This document shows, piece after piece, positions 1 to 6,690 of a stretch of 12,194 bases of DNA. The translations under genes and the position numbers were made by a program. Positions within the stretch are counted from its first letter, which is position 1; every line of letters starts with the position of its first letter. The notes under the pieces were generated by a model that worked only from the letters and a program-made list of their open reading frames with translations, ran no database searches and had not been told where the DNA came from. Source of the DNA: an uncultured Pirellulaceae bacterium (lineage in GTDB: Bacteria > Planctomycetota > Planctomycetia > Pirellulales > Pirellulaceae); the NCBI GenBank assembly GCA_934278005.1, contig CAKQWG010000096.1:1-12194 (forward strand), in the 5' to 3' direction.

Positions 1-126
1 CTTAGCTGCGAAAGTTGTGATACGGATTGCGGCACGATGGACGTTGAAAGCGCTTCTAATTGCCGAAACTGCAACTACATGAGATCTGTCCCTGAGACAG
101 GTTGTGGTGATGTCATCTTTACCTGA
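1..126 (+). CDS. C-terminal fragment of a cysteine-rich protein of unknown function
   Basis: The first frame is open from the left edge to a TGA at 124-126 and encodes the last 41 residues of a protein whose start lies outside the window. The fragment has six cysteines: C-x2-C-x3-C near its start, then C-x2-C ten residues later, and a single C ten residues after that. Paired CxxC spacing suggests metal binding or disulfides; which one cannot be told here. Codon choice looks coding (mostly G or A in first position), and a hairpin follows 23 bp after the stop, as expected for a gene end. The competing second frame is open only to position 82 and has no pattern. I do not recognise the family. 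Confidence 0.45.
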   Translation, partial: LSCESCDTDCGTMDVESASNCRNCNYMRSVPETGCGDVIFT

Positions 127-149
127 AATGCTTGTGTGACGGGCGACAT

Positions 150-176
150 AAGGCAGTGCCGTAAAGACACTGCCTT
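150..176 (+). terminator. Hairpin, likely terminator of the upstream cysteine-rich gene
   Basis: A perfect 9-bp inverted repeat, AAGGCAGTG (150-158) and CACTGCCTT (168-176), encloses a 9-nt loop. It sits 23 bp after the TGA of the left-edge gene and 32 bp before the next ATG. Only three T residues occur at its 3' end, with a further TTTT at 191-194, so it is a weak intrinsic terminator by the classical rule. It suggests that the gene at 209 has its own promoter, although none is clear. Confidence 0.5.
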
Positions 177-208
177 TCGGCGTGCTAATATTTTGATCGG
201 AATTTGCA

Positions 209-1282
209 ATGAGAATCAAGTATTGTATCCTGGTTTCATTGACAGCAGGATTGGTGTCGTCTGCTCACAGTTGTGTCGCACAGATTACGGTAGAGGAGCT
301 TGTTTCGTCCTGGAAAGACCACGCCATACCAAAAGTGTCTTGTAGAATCGAATCCAAGGTTCACCGCTGGGATGCAGCAGCGCGAACCAATGCGACTAGT
401 GATATCTTTACAAACTCAGTGGTCGACGGCCCGCCGGTGGTCGACGAGTTAGAAGGCTTCGTTTATCGAATAAGTGGCGTAGGAACCAGAGCGCGATTCG
501 ATGGTATTGAATGCAATATCCTGGAGGCGGTCGCGACTGACGTGTATCAAGATGGAGTAAATCCGAGCAGCACCTATTCCGTTAATATAAATAACGCGTC
601 TGAGGCGTTCGTGACCAAGCATTCAAATTCGGACGTTTTTCTCAACTGGCTTGAACCAGCTGAATCTGATGCGGCAAAAGCTTTGATCAGAATTCCGACC
701 TTTGACATTAATGTTATCGAAGATTCTATTTCTGGACCGATTGCATCTGTTATCATAGATAATGGTCGAGGTGGGTCGACCAAGGTCCAGCTCGCTGAAA
801 AATTCGGTTGGAGAATAGTGTCAAATATTGAAATTGCGAATGGCAAGCCGGTTTCAAAAGCATTTTTTAAATACGCAACAAATGCGAAAGGGGTTTCTGT
901 TCTGGTAAGTTGGGAGAAGATTAGCTTCTTGAAAGGTAGTCCCTGGCGGATGGAAAGGACTAGTGTAACAGAGGTTGTTCTGGACTGCAAAACGTCTGAT
1001 CTTGTAGTTAAGATTCCGAATAATTCTGTAGTTCGCGATACCCGAGGTGCTGCTGTAGAGCGATACTTGGTTAGGCCTGATGGCACAAAGAGAGGACTTA
1101 CAATGGAAGAGGTCGCCAACGCAAATAGCATGCAGGAGCTGATCGAAACCGACGAAGGTGATCTTTTGCCAACTGGGCGGGTAACGTCGTTAGCCACTTT
1201 TTGGGGTTTCACGGCACTGCTGGCGGCCATCTTGATCGCATGGCGAATTGTTGCACGAGCTCGCCTCGCCTATCGACAGTGA
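209..1282 (+). CDS. Secreted, C-terminally membrane-anchored planctomycete protein of unknown function
   Basis: This is a 357-residue protein. Residues 1-24 form a signal peptide (KYCILVSLTAGLVSSAHS core, probable cleavage after CVA), and residues about 327-345 form one hydrophobic segment followed by Arg-rich ARARLAYRQ, which gives a type I membrane topology with the bulk outside the cytoplasm. The body begins with a W-containing helix (VEELVSSWKDH) and a beta-rich stretch. It ends with IPNNSVVRD...ERYLVRPDG, a layout I recall from planctomycete exported proteins that resemble the LolA/LppX lipoprotein-carrier fold; this resemblance is an inference and weak. The Cys in AHSC does not fit a lipobox. 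There is no clear ribosome binding site before the ATG, but the signal peptide fixes the start. The gene is AT-rich relative to the window and lies 30 bp before the glycosyltransferase gene, so co-transcription is likely. Confidence 0.8.
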   Translation: MRIKYCILVSLTAGLVSSAHSCVAQITVEELVSSWKDHAIPKVSCRIESKVHRWDAAARTNATSDIFTNSVVDGPPVVDELEGFVYRISGVGTRARFDGIECNILEAVATDVYQDGVNPSSTYSVNINNASEAFVTKHSNSDVFLNWLEPAESDAAKALIRIPTFDINVIEDSISGPIASVIIDNGRGGSTKVQLAEKFGWRIVSNIEIANGKPVSKAFFKYATNAKGVSVLVSWEKISFLKGSPWRMERTSVTEVVLDCKTSDLVVKIPNNSVVRDTRGAAVERYLVRPDGTKRGLTMEEVANANSMQELIETDEGDLLPTGRVTSLATFWGFTALLAAILIAWRIVARARLAYRQ

Positions 1283-1299
1283 TGTGGCTTCCAAAAAGT

Positions 1300-1306
1300 A
1301 AGGTGG
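1300..1306 (+). promoter_or_regulatory. Ribosome binding site of the GT39-like gene
   Basis: AAGGTGG lies 6 nt before the ATG at 1313. It supports this start and translation from a transcript shared with the gene ending at 1282. Confidence 0.55.
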
Positions 1307-1312
1307 TCAAAC

Positions 1313-2686
1313 ATGTGTAATTCAGAAACATGTTCCTCGACGCGAGAAGTTCTGATTGAGTCTCGATGGGTCCTGGAATTCGCCTTCTTGTTCTTTATTG
1401 TCACTTTCTGTTTCTTAGTGTCGGACCAAAAGCGCCGGAAACCCGAGAGTATGAGCTGGCTTGCAAGCGACCGATCAGCCTATTTGGGGGCGGAGTTTGA
1501 CTCTATCGCTAGGGCGATTGTTGCTGGAAGGGGATTTTCCGACCCGTTTCAAGAACCTTCTGGGCCAACTGCCTGGATGCCTCCCGTGCAACCGGTGCTG
1601 CTGGCGTCAGCGTATTTGGTACTCAGTGATAGCCGAGCGCGCGTTGCAGAGTTTATGCTAGGATTTCAGGCGTTTGTGGTTTTCTGCACTGGCTGGCTTT
1701 TTTTGCGCGAAACGGCAAGAATCGGTAGAGCTTTCATTGGTTACATTGTTTTTCCTGTTTTCCTATTTGCCTGCTTTCACGATGTCTTCCAAAGTGCACA
1801 CGATGTAGGGATCATACTGTTATTTGTAGGCTTGATTTGGTGGACTTTCTCCGATGCCCGGTTCGGTAAGGCCTCAGCTTCTTCGGGAATGAAATGCGGA
1901 TTAATCGGTGGGCTCGCAGCGCTTTGCTCACCAGTGTTGGGTGCCGTATGGGCTGCAAACTTAGTGGTTGCATTTGGTCGTTCCAGGATTGCTCTGGTTC
2001 CGCAGACTCGCGGGATTTCACGAACTTTTTTTGCTTTTGCGATCGCAATGTCGTTAATCGCGGTAACTCCATGGACGGTACGGAACCTCCTTGTCTTTCG
2101 GACTCTGATTCCCATTAAGTCCAACGCGGGGTATGAACTCTGGTTATCTCAATGTCTTGACGATGACGGCGTGCTTGACGAACAAACGTTCAAGAAGCAT
2201 GTAGGGCATCCAAACTCATTGCATCGAATTCGATATCGCGAGGCGGGGGAAATCAACTTTGTCGCGGACCTTCAAGCCGAGGCTTTAGCGGCAATCATGC
2301 GCGAACCAAGAAAGTTTGTTGAACGTGTCCTAAGTCGAGCAAGTGCGGCATTGCTCTGCTATCAGCCAGAGCGTGGCTCCGCAGAGGACAAGTTGACGAC
2401 GTCAATAACGCGTCTAGTGTTCCCCCTCCCGTTTATTGGGTTCCTTGTTGTGCTAATTTCCGGGCAGAATCGGGAAAAGGCGGGTTTCGTAGCTGCTTCT
2501 CTGATCTACCTGGCTGGGAGTTTGCCCTATATCTTGGTCAGTTACTATTCGCGTTACTCAACGCCATTTCTGCTTGCAAAGATGCTTTTGGTAGGCTATG
2601 GAGTAGACGCCATCTTTGCAACCTCCGGTATTTTCAGGCAAGAAAAGTCTAGGCAATCGTCGGTCGTTAATGGCCGTCTTATTTAG
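1313..2686 (+). CDS. GT39-like polytopic membrane glycosyltransferase (PMT/ArnT type)
   Basis: This 457-residue membrane protein has hydrophobic segments near residues 20-37, 92-104, 114-131, 139-156, 165-178, 195-222, 237-254, 366-383, 390-410 and 418-435. Features of the GT-C/GT39 family known from planctomycetes are present: the first extracytoplasmic loop reads AEFDSIARAIVAGRGFSDPF (60-79) followed by GPTAWMPPVQP (84-94), PWTVRN is at 253-258, NAGYELWL at 271-278, and the late YYSRYSTPF is at 411-419. Acidic residues E61 and D63 are candidates for the catalytic carboxylate. Such enzymes move a sugar from a polyprenyl phosphate carrier to a protein, lipid or glycan on the outer face of the membrane; donor and acceptor are unknown here. 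The protein is somewhat short for GT39. The membrane-anchored protein just upstream may be a partner or substrate, which is an inference from adjacency only. It is not an exosortase: no exosortase catalytic pattern was seen. Confidence 0.8.
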   Translation: MCNSETCSSTREVLIESRWVLEFAFLFFIVTFCFLVSDQKRRKPESMSWLASDRSAYLGAEFDSIARAIVAGRGFSDPFQEPSGPTAWMPPVQPVLLASAYLVLSDSRARVAEFMLGFQAFVVFCTGWLFLRETARIGRAFIGYIVFPVFLFACFHDVFQSAHDVGIILLFVGLIWWTFSDARFGKASASSGMKCGLIGGLAALCSPVLGAVWAANLVVAFGRSRIALVPQTRGISRTFFAFAIAMSLIAVTPWTVRNLLVFRTLIPIKSNAGYELWLSQCLDDDGVLDEQTFKKHVGHPNSLHRIRYREAGEINFVADLQAEALAAIMREPRKFVERVLSRASAALLCYQPERGSAEDKLTTSITRLVFPLPFIGFLVVLISGQNREKAGFVAASLIYLAGSLPYILVSYYSRYSTPFLLAKMLLVGYGVDAIFATSGIFRQEKSRQSSVVNGRLI

Positions 2687-3067
2687 CACGTTCGTACGAG
2701 TGACTAGAAGCAGTCGCGGACCAGTACGCACCATGCTGCAGCCGCAAGCCTTATTTGGGGGGCTACGTAGAATAGGGTGCTTGGTGTCGGGACGGCTGCG
2801 CATAAAGCAACGTTATGCTTTGCAGCTGTTAGTGAGCCTTCTCACCGCTTGGTACTTTTTGTAGGAACTGACACGCGTCAACTGGAAAGCCGCAGGCTGT
2901 CCCATGGACAAATGTCACTCCACAGGCCAACATCCGACTCACTGCCAGTTGCGGCAAGCCATCATTGGGTCACAATAGACTGCCTTGTAACAGACGATAG
3001 CGGGTTTCCGCGCGCTGCAACCGTACTCTAGCATTTCGCCAATCCACACCACAGGATCAACAGTTTC
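2687..3067 (+). other. Noncoding spacer between the GT39-like gene and the ROK kinase
   Basis: No convincing gene lies in these 381 bp. Short open frames here either overlap the end of the membrane protein gene or run antisense to the kinase. The visible structure is modest: AAAGCA and TGCTTT around ACGTTA at 2804-2821, and a small GTGAG/CTCAC hairpin at 2832-2845. AGGA at 3053-3056 may serve as the ribosome binding site of the kinase. The base composition changes across this spacer from AT-richer upstream to GC-richer downstream. Confidence 0.6.
2832..2860 (+). terminator. Weak terminator-like hairpin after the GT39-like gene
   Basis: GTGAG (2832-2836) and CTCAC (2841-2845) form a 5-bp stem with a 4-nt loop. 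A TTTTT run is present at 2856-2860, but 10 nt separate it from the stem, so the fit to an intrinsic terminator is poor. It lies about 145 bp after the stop of the membrane protein gene. Confidence 0.25.
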
Positions 3068-4072
3068 GTGACATCCGAAAAAAAACCTGGCTACTGGATC
3101 GGTTTCGATCTGGGTGGCACCAAAATGCAATGTACGCTGTTCGATGAAAATTTGAAAGTTGTCGATTCGCAGCGCAAGCGGACGCGCAGCGAGCAGGCGA
3201 CTGGTGAGAACGTCGACCGCATCCGTAGCACGATTGCCAAGTTGTTGGCCGAACACGATGTGCCATTGGATAAACTGGCGGGCATCGGCATCGGCTGCCC
3301 GGGTCCGGTGGAATGGGAAAAGGGGAATTGGCAACACGGCATTGTCCGCGTCGCGGTCAATCTTGGCTGGGAGAACGTCCCCATCGCCAAGCTGCTCAAG
3401 GATCAGTTCAAATGCCCCGTGGCGGTGTTGAACGATGTCGACGCCGGCGTCTACGGCGAATTCCATGCGGGTGCAGCTAAGGGCTCGCGCTCCGTGGTGG
3501 GCATCTTTCCGGGGACTGGGATTGGCGGTGGCTGCGTTTACGATGGCCAGATACTGCGCGGCAAACTGCTCAGTTGCATGGAGCTGGGGCACATCAAGAT
3601 CTGTAGCTCGCCGCGCGTGGGTGCCACCGGCATGACCGGCACGATCGAAACCGAAGCAAGTCGCCTGGCGATCGCCGGAGAGTTGGCCAAGCTAGCCTAC
3701 CGTGGTGAAGCCCCGCACCTGCTCAAAGAGGCCGGGACCAAATTGAGCGCCATACGTAGCAAGACCATTGCCGAAGCGATCAGCAGCGGAGATACCGCCG
3801 TGTTGAAAGTGGTCCAGGAGGCGTGCGAGATCCTAGGTCAAGCCGTAGCCAACGTGGTCCTGCTGATCTGTCCGGACTGCATCGTGCTCGGCGGTGGATT
3901 GGTCGAAGCCATGCCCGAGTTGTTCGTCAAAGAGATCAGCAAAGTCGCCAAACGCAATGTTTTTGAATGCTACCGCGATCAATTCGAAGTCCGCGCCGCC
4001 AAGCTCGGCGACGATGCCGCCACGGTCGGAGCCGCCGCTTGGATTCGCAAGCAGATTGCAGATAACAAGTAA
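3068..4072 (+). CDS. ROK-family sugar kinase lacking the zinc-cysteine motif
   Basis: This 334-residue cytoplasmic kinase would phosphorylate a hexose such as glucose or N-acetylglucosamine. The phosphate-binding loop FDLGGTK is at 13-19 and GCPGP at 76-80. LNDVDAG at 121-127 carries the presumed catalytic base D123, GTGIGGG is at 149-155, the sugar-contacting ELGH at 172-175, and GGG at 275-277. The ROK zinc signature CxCGxxGC is absent: the aligned stretch is GATGMTGT (185-192), which keeps the glycines but has no cysteine. Start: GTG at 3068 leaves nine residues before the first strand, with AGGA 11 nt upstream; the next ATG, at 3124, would cut into the phosphate loop. The following gene is ppk1. 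Actinobacterial polyphosphate glucokinases are also ROK proteins without these cysteines, so polyphosphate could be the phosphoryl donor, but this is inference. The protein is longer than those enzymes (about 265 residues). Confidence 0.88.
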   Translation: MTSEKKPGYWIGFDLGGTKMQCTLFDENLKVVDSQRKRTRSEQATGENVDRIRSTIAKLLAEHDVPLDKLAGIGIGCPGPVEWEKGNWQHGIVRVAVNLGWENVPIAKLLKDQFKCPVAVLNDVDAGVYGEFHAGAAKGSRSVVGIFPGTGIGGGCVYDGQILRGKLLSCMELGHIKICSSPRVGATGMTGTIETEASRLAIAGELAKLAYRGEAPHLLKEAGTKLSAIRSKTIAEAISSGDTAVLKVVQEACEILGQAVANVVLLICPDCIVLGGGLVEAMPELFVKEISKVAKRNVFECYRDQFEVRAAKLGDDAATVGAAAWIRKQIADNK

Positions 4073-4098
4073 TAGCGATGGGTGACTCGACCACGCTA

Positions 4099-4210
4099 TA
4101 ATTGCGACTCAACCTAACTGCGCCCCGGCATAACTGCGCCCATGGGTAATTGTGCCTCAACGTAAGTCTGCCACAGCATAAGTGTGCCACAGCATAATGG
4201 CGCTTCAACG
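4099..4210. repeat. Seven-copy degenerate 16-bp tandem repeat
   Basis: Seven head-to-tail units of exactly 16 bp begin at 4099, 4115, 4131, 4147, 4163, 4179 and 4195. The consensus is TAAnTGYGCCnCARCR. Positions 1-3 and 8 are identical in all seven copies, and positions 5, 6, 9, 10, 12 and 15 in six of seven. The copies fall into three subtypes by the base after TAA, in the order T-C-C-T-G-G-T, so the T-type recurs every 48 bp. A poor eighth copy may precede the array at 4083-4098. The array is 26 bp after the kinase stop and 73 bp before ppk1. Each unit carries TAA and the length is not a multiple of three, so it is not coding on the plus strand. Confidence 0.9.
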
Positions 4211-4226
4211 GGATTGAGCCCGTTTT
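4207..4226 (+). terminator. Intrinsic terminator-like hairpin after the ROK kinase
   Basis: AACGGG (4207-4212) and CCCGTT (4219-4224) form a perfect 6-bp stem with a 6-nt loop and end in TTTT (4223-4226). The left arm overlaps the last four bases of the 16-bp repeat array. It would end the kinase transcript and leave ppk1 with a promoter of its own in the remaining 57 bp, or it could act as a leader hairpin of ppk1. Confidence 0.5.
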
Positions 4227-4283
4227 AGAATCGCCGGTAGACCTCACTAAATTGCACTTCTCTAACGAGCCAACAAGCGAAAT

Positions 4284-6422
4284 ATGGCCTTGCTACCCGA
4301 AAAAAATTTCATCAACCGCGAACTGAGCTGGCTCGAATTCAATCAGCGCGTACTCGAACAAGCTCTCAATCCCGCGGTACCGCTGCTGGAACGACTCAAG
4401 TTCCTAGCCATCACTAGCAGCAATCTGGACGAATTTTTCATGGTGCGGGTGGGCGGGCTACAGCTGCAGCATCAAGCCGCCATGGCTTCTACCGACCACT
4501 CAGGTTTGTCGGTCACCGAACAGCTCGATGCCATTCGCCAGCGCACTACGCAGATGCTGGCACAGCAGTACCATTGCTTTTTAGAGGAGATCGAACCAGC
4601 TCTAGCCGCGCATGGCATCGAGCGCGTGCAGTTGAGCACGGCAGGAGTCAAGCATCGCGAAGCGGCCGACCGCATCTTCCATGACGAGATCTTGCCGGTG
4701 CTGAGCCCCATGGCCATCCATGTCTCGGAAGATTTTCCGCTGCTGGTTAATCACGCGTTGTACGTCTGCGTGCAACTGGACATTCCGCAGGCCAAGCGCC
4801 ACGCCGAAGGGGCCGACTTCCGCTTCGCTGTTATTCCGCTGGGTCGCGCACTGCCGCGCGTGCTGACGCTACCCACGGAAAACGGCTTCAGCTTTGCATT
4901 GCTAGAGGACATCGTCAGCAACTTTGCCGAGAGTTTCTTTGGCGGCGAAAAGATTTTGTCAACCACTACCTTTCGCATCACGCGCAATGCCGACGTGAGC
5001 ATTCAAGAGGATTCGGCTGCCGATTTGCTGCACGGTATGAAGGAGTTGCTGCAGCAGCGCAAGACGGCCGAGTGCGTGCGATTGGAGATCGAAGCCCAGG
5101 CACCGCCGGCGACCGTAGCCTTCTTGCAGCAAATGTTGCGCGTCAACGAACAGAAGACGGCCCACAGCCCCGACCCGCTCGATCTATCGGCTTTCATGCA
5201 ACTTAGTGGGCTGGAAGGTTTTGATCACTTGCGCGACGCGCCGTGGAGTCCGCAGCGCAGTCCCTTGATCGATCCCACTCAGTCCATGTTCTCAACTATT
5301 GCGGAACAAGACGTATTGCTGAGCCATCCCTACGAGAGCTTTGGGCCAGTGGTCCGTTTGATCGAAGAGGCCGCCGAGGATCCGGATGTGCTGGCCATCA
5401 AGCAGACCCTGTATCGCACCAGTCGCAATAGTCCGATTGTAGCCGCCTTGCGCAAGGCGGCCGAACGCGGTAAGTATGTAACCGCGGTCGTCGAGCTCAA
5501 GGCGCGCTTTGACGAGGCTCGCAATATCGAATGGGCGCAGGAGTTAGAGGAAGCGCAGGTGCAAGTCATCTACGGCGTGAAGAATCTCAAGACGCACGCT
5601 AAGGTGTGCATTATCGTCCGCCGTGAACCGCGCGGCATCGTCCGCTACATGCACTTTGGCACCGGTAACTACAACGAAGCCACGGCGCGCATCTATGGGG
5701 ACATCAGCTACTTTACGTGCAGCGATGACTTGGGCACTGATGCTAGCGCATTGTTCAATGCCATCACCGGTTTTAGCCAACCGCAGCCCTTTCACTCGCT
5801 CGAAGCGGCTCCGCTGGGACTGCGCAAGCGAATCCTGGGATTGATTGACGCTGAGATCGAGCGCAAGAAGCAGGGCCAACGCGCGCTGATCATGGTCAAG
5901 CTCAACTCGCTGGCCGACCCGACCTTGATCGAAGCCTTGTACCGTGCCTCCCAGGCCGGCGTGACGGTGCGGCTGAATATCCGCGGCGTGTGCTGTCTGC
6001 GGCCTGGCGTGCCGGGCCTGAGCGAAAACATTACCGTGGTGAGCATCGTCGACCGCATTCTCGAACATGCGCGATTGATTTATTTTCATCACGGAGGCGA
6101 TGATCTAGTCTTCATCAGCAGCGCCGATTGGATGCCGCGCAATCTGGATCGGCGAGTCGAACTGCTGATCCCGGTCGATGACCGGCTGTCCAAACAGCGC
6201 TTGATTCAGATGTTAGAGATCGGCTTTCGCGACACATCCAATGCTTGGCAATTGCAATCCGACGGTCAGTACATCCGCCGCCAGACCGAACATGGCCAGC
6301 CCACCGTGCGGCTGCAGGAGACACTCTATCAGCACGCCCTGGACGCTATCAAACACGCTGAACAGAAACGCCGCACGACGTTCGAACCGCACCAGCCTGC
6401 CGAGCAGCGGCGGGAGACGTGA
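4284..6422 (+). CDS. ppk1: Polyphosphate kinase 1
   Basis: This 712-residue enzyme reversibly polymerises the gamma-phosphate of ATP into inorganic polyphosphate. It is full length for PPK1 (E. coli about 688). The N-terminal ATP-contacting domain opens with INRELSWLEFNQRV (10-23) and SSNLDEFFMVRVGGL (45-59). The two phospholipase-D-like catalytic domains follow. KNLKTHAK (433-440) holds H438, equivalent to the autophosphorylated E. coli H435. HFGTGNYNEATARIY (457-471) matches the block around E. coli H454, and VDRILEHAR (589-597) places H595 at E. coli H592. SSADWMPRN is at 612-620. All key residues are present, so the enzyme should be active. The C-terminal tail after about residue 692 is Arg/Gln-rich and unlikely to be ordered. 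The ATG has no clear Shine-Dalgarno sequence, but the N-terminus aligns with the family. The product could supply polyphosphate to the kinase encoded upstream. Confidence 0.97.
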   Translation: MALLPEKNFINRELSWLEFNQRVLEQALNPAVPLLERLKFLAITSSNLDEFFMVRVGGLQLQHQAAMASTDHSGLSVTEQLDAIRQRTTQMLAQQYHCFLEEIEPALAAHGIERVQLSTAGVKHREAADRIFHDEILPVLSPMAIHVSEDFPLLVNHALYVCVQLDIPQAKRHAEGADFRFAVIPLGRALPRVLTLPTENGFSFALLEDIVSNFAESFFGGEKILSTTTFRITRNADVSIQEDSAADLLHGMKELLQQRKTAECVRLEIEAQAPPATVAFLQQMLRVNEQKTAHSPDPLDLSAFMQLSGLEGFDHLRDAPWSPQRSPLIDPTQSMFSTIAEQDVLLSHPYESFGPVVRLIEEAAEDPDVLAIKQTLYRTSRNSPIVAALRKAAERGKYVTAVVELKARFDEARNIEWAQELEEAQVQVIYGVKNLKTHAKVCIIVRREPRGIVRYMHFGTGNYNEATARIYGDISYFTCSDDLGTDASALFNAITGFSQPQPFHSLEAAPLGLRKRILGLIDAEIERKKQGQRALIMVKLNSLADPTLIEALYRASQAGVTVRLNIRGVCCLRPGVPGLSENITVVSIVDRILEHARLIYFHHGGDDLVFISSADWMPRNLDRRVELLIPVDDRLSKQRLIQMLEIGFRDTSNAWQLQSDGQYIRRQTEHGQPTVRLQETLYQHALDAIKHAEQKRRTTFEPHQPAEQRRET

Positions 6423-6690
6423 TGCGTCTTTCGATCGCTGCATTTCTTCCGTTCCCGCATCTCTTCCATGTCACTGTGGGTCTGTGTGGCGCTTTCAGTT
6501 AGCGGGCCGCACCGGCTCGAGAGTACCTGAGTGGCGTGCTGAGCGACGTGTAAACCGTGCGCAAAGAGTGTAAAGTGGGGTGTCTTGAGCGCAGTGCGTC
6601 CGGAGCGAACTGATTTACGCAGTAGTCGAGCTCTTGGCGCGTTTCGCTTCTTGTCCCGCTTCACTCTCCCTCCCATGCAAGCCATCTAAC

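Noticed and set aside
574..1230. A 218-codon open frame on the minus strand.
   Set aside because: It is antisense to the exported protein gene, has no ribosome binding site or recognisable motif, and the plus strand has a signal peptide and a membrane anchor.
1313..2686. An exosortase to match the PEP-CTERM protein.
   Set aside because: The motifs fit a GT39/GT-C glycosyltransferase, and no exosortase Cys/Arg/His pattern was found in the membrane segments.
2940..3020. A sigma-70-like promoter for the kinase around TTGGGT and TAACAG.
   Set aside because: The match to -35 and -10 consensus is poor and planctomycete promoters are hard to judge by eye.
2939..3592. A 217-codon open frame on the minus strand.
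   Set aside because: It lies opposite the ROK kinase motifs; its composition is typical of an antisense shadow.
3936..4247. A minus-strand frame of 103 codons reading through the 16-bp array.
   Set aside because: The array has a 48-bp super-period and so keeps one antisense frame open, but the frame runs on into the antisense of the kinase and has no start signals.
6634..6690. A TTG start extending the hydrolase by 19 residues.
   Set aside because: The ATG at 6691 directly precedes a clean signal peptide; the extension would bury it behind an unrelated Cys/Pro-containing segment.
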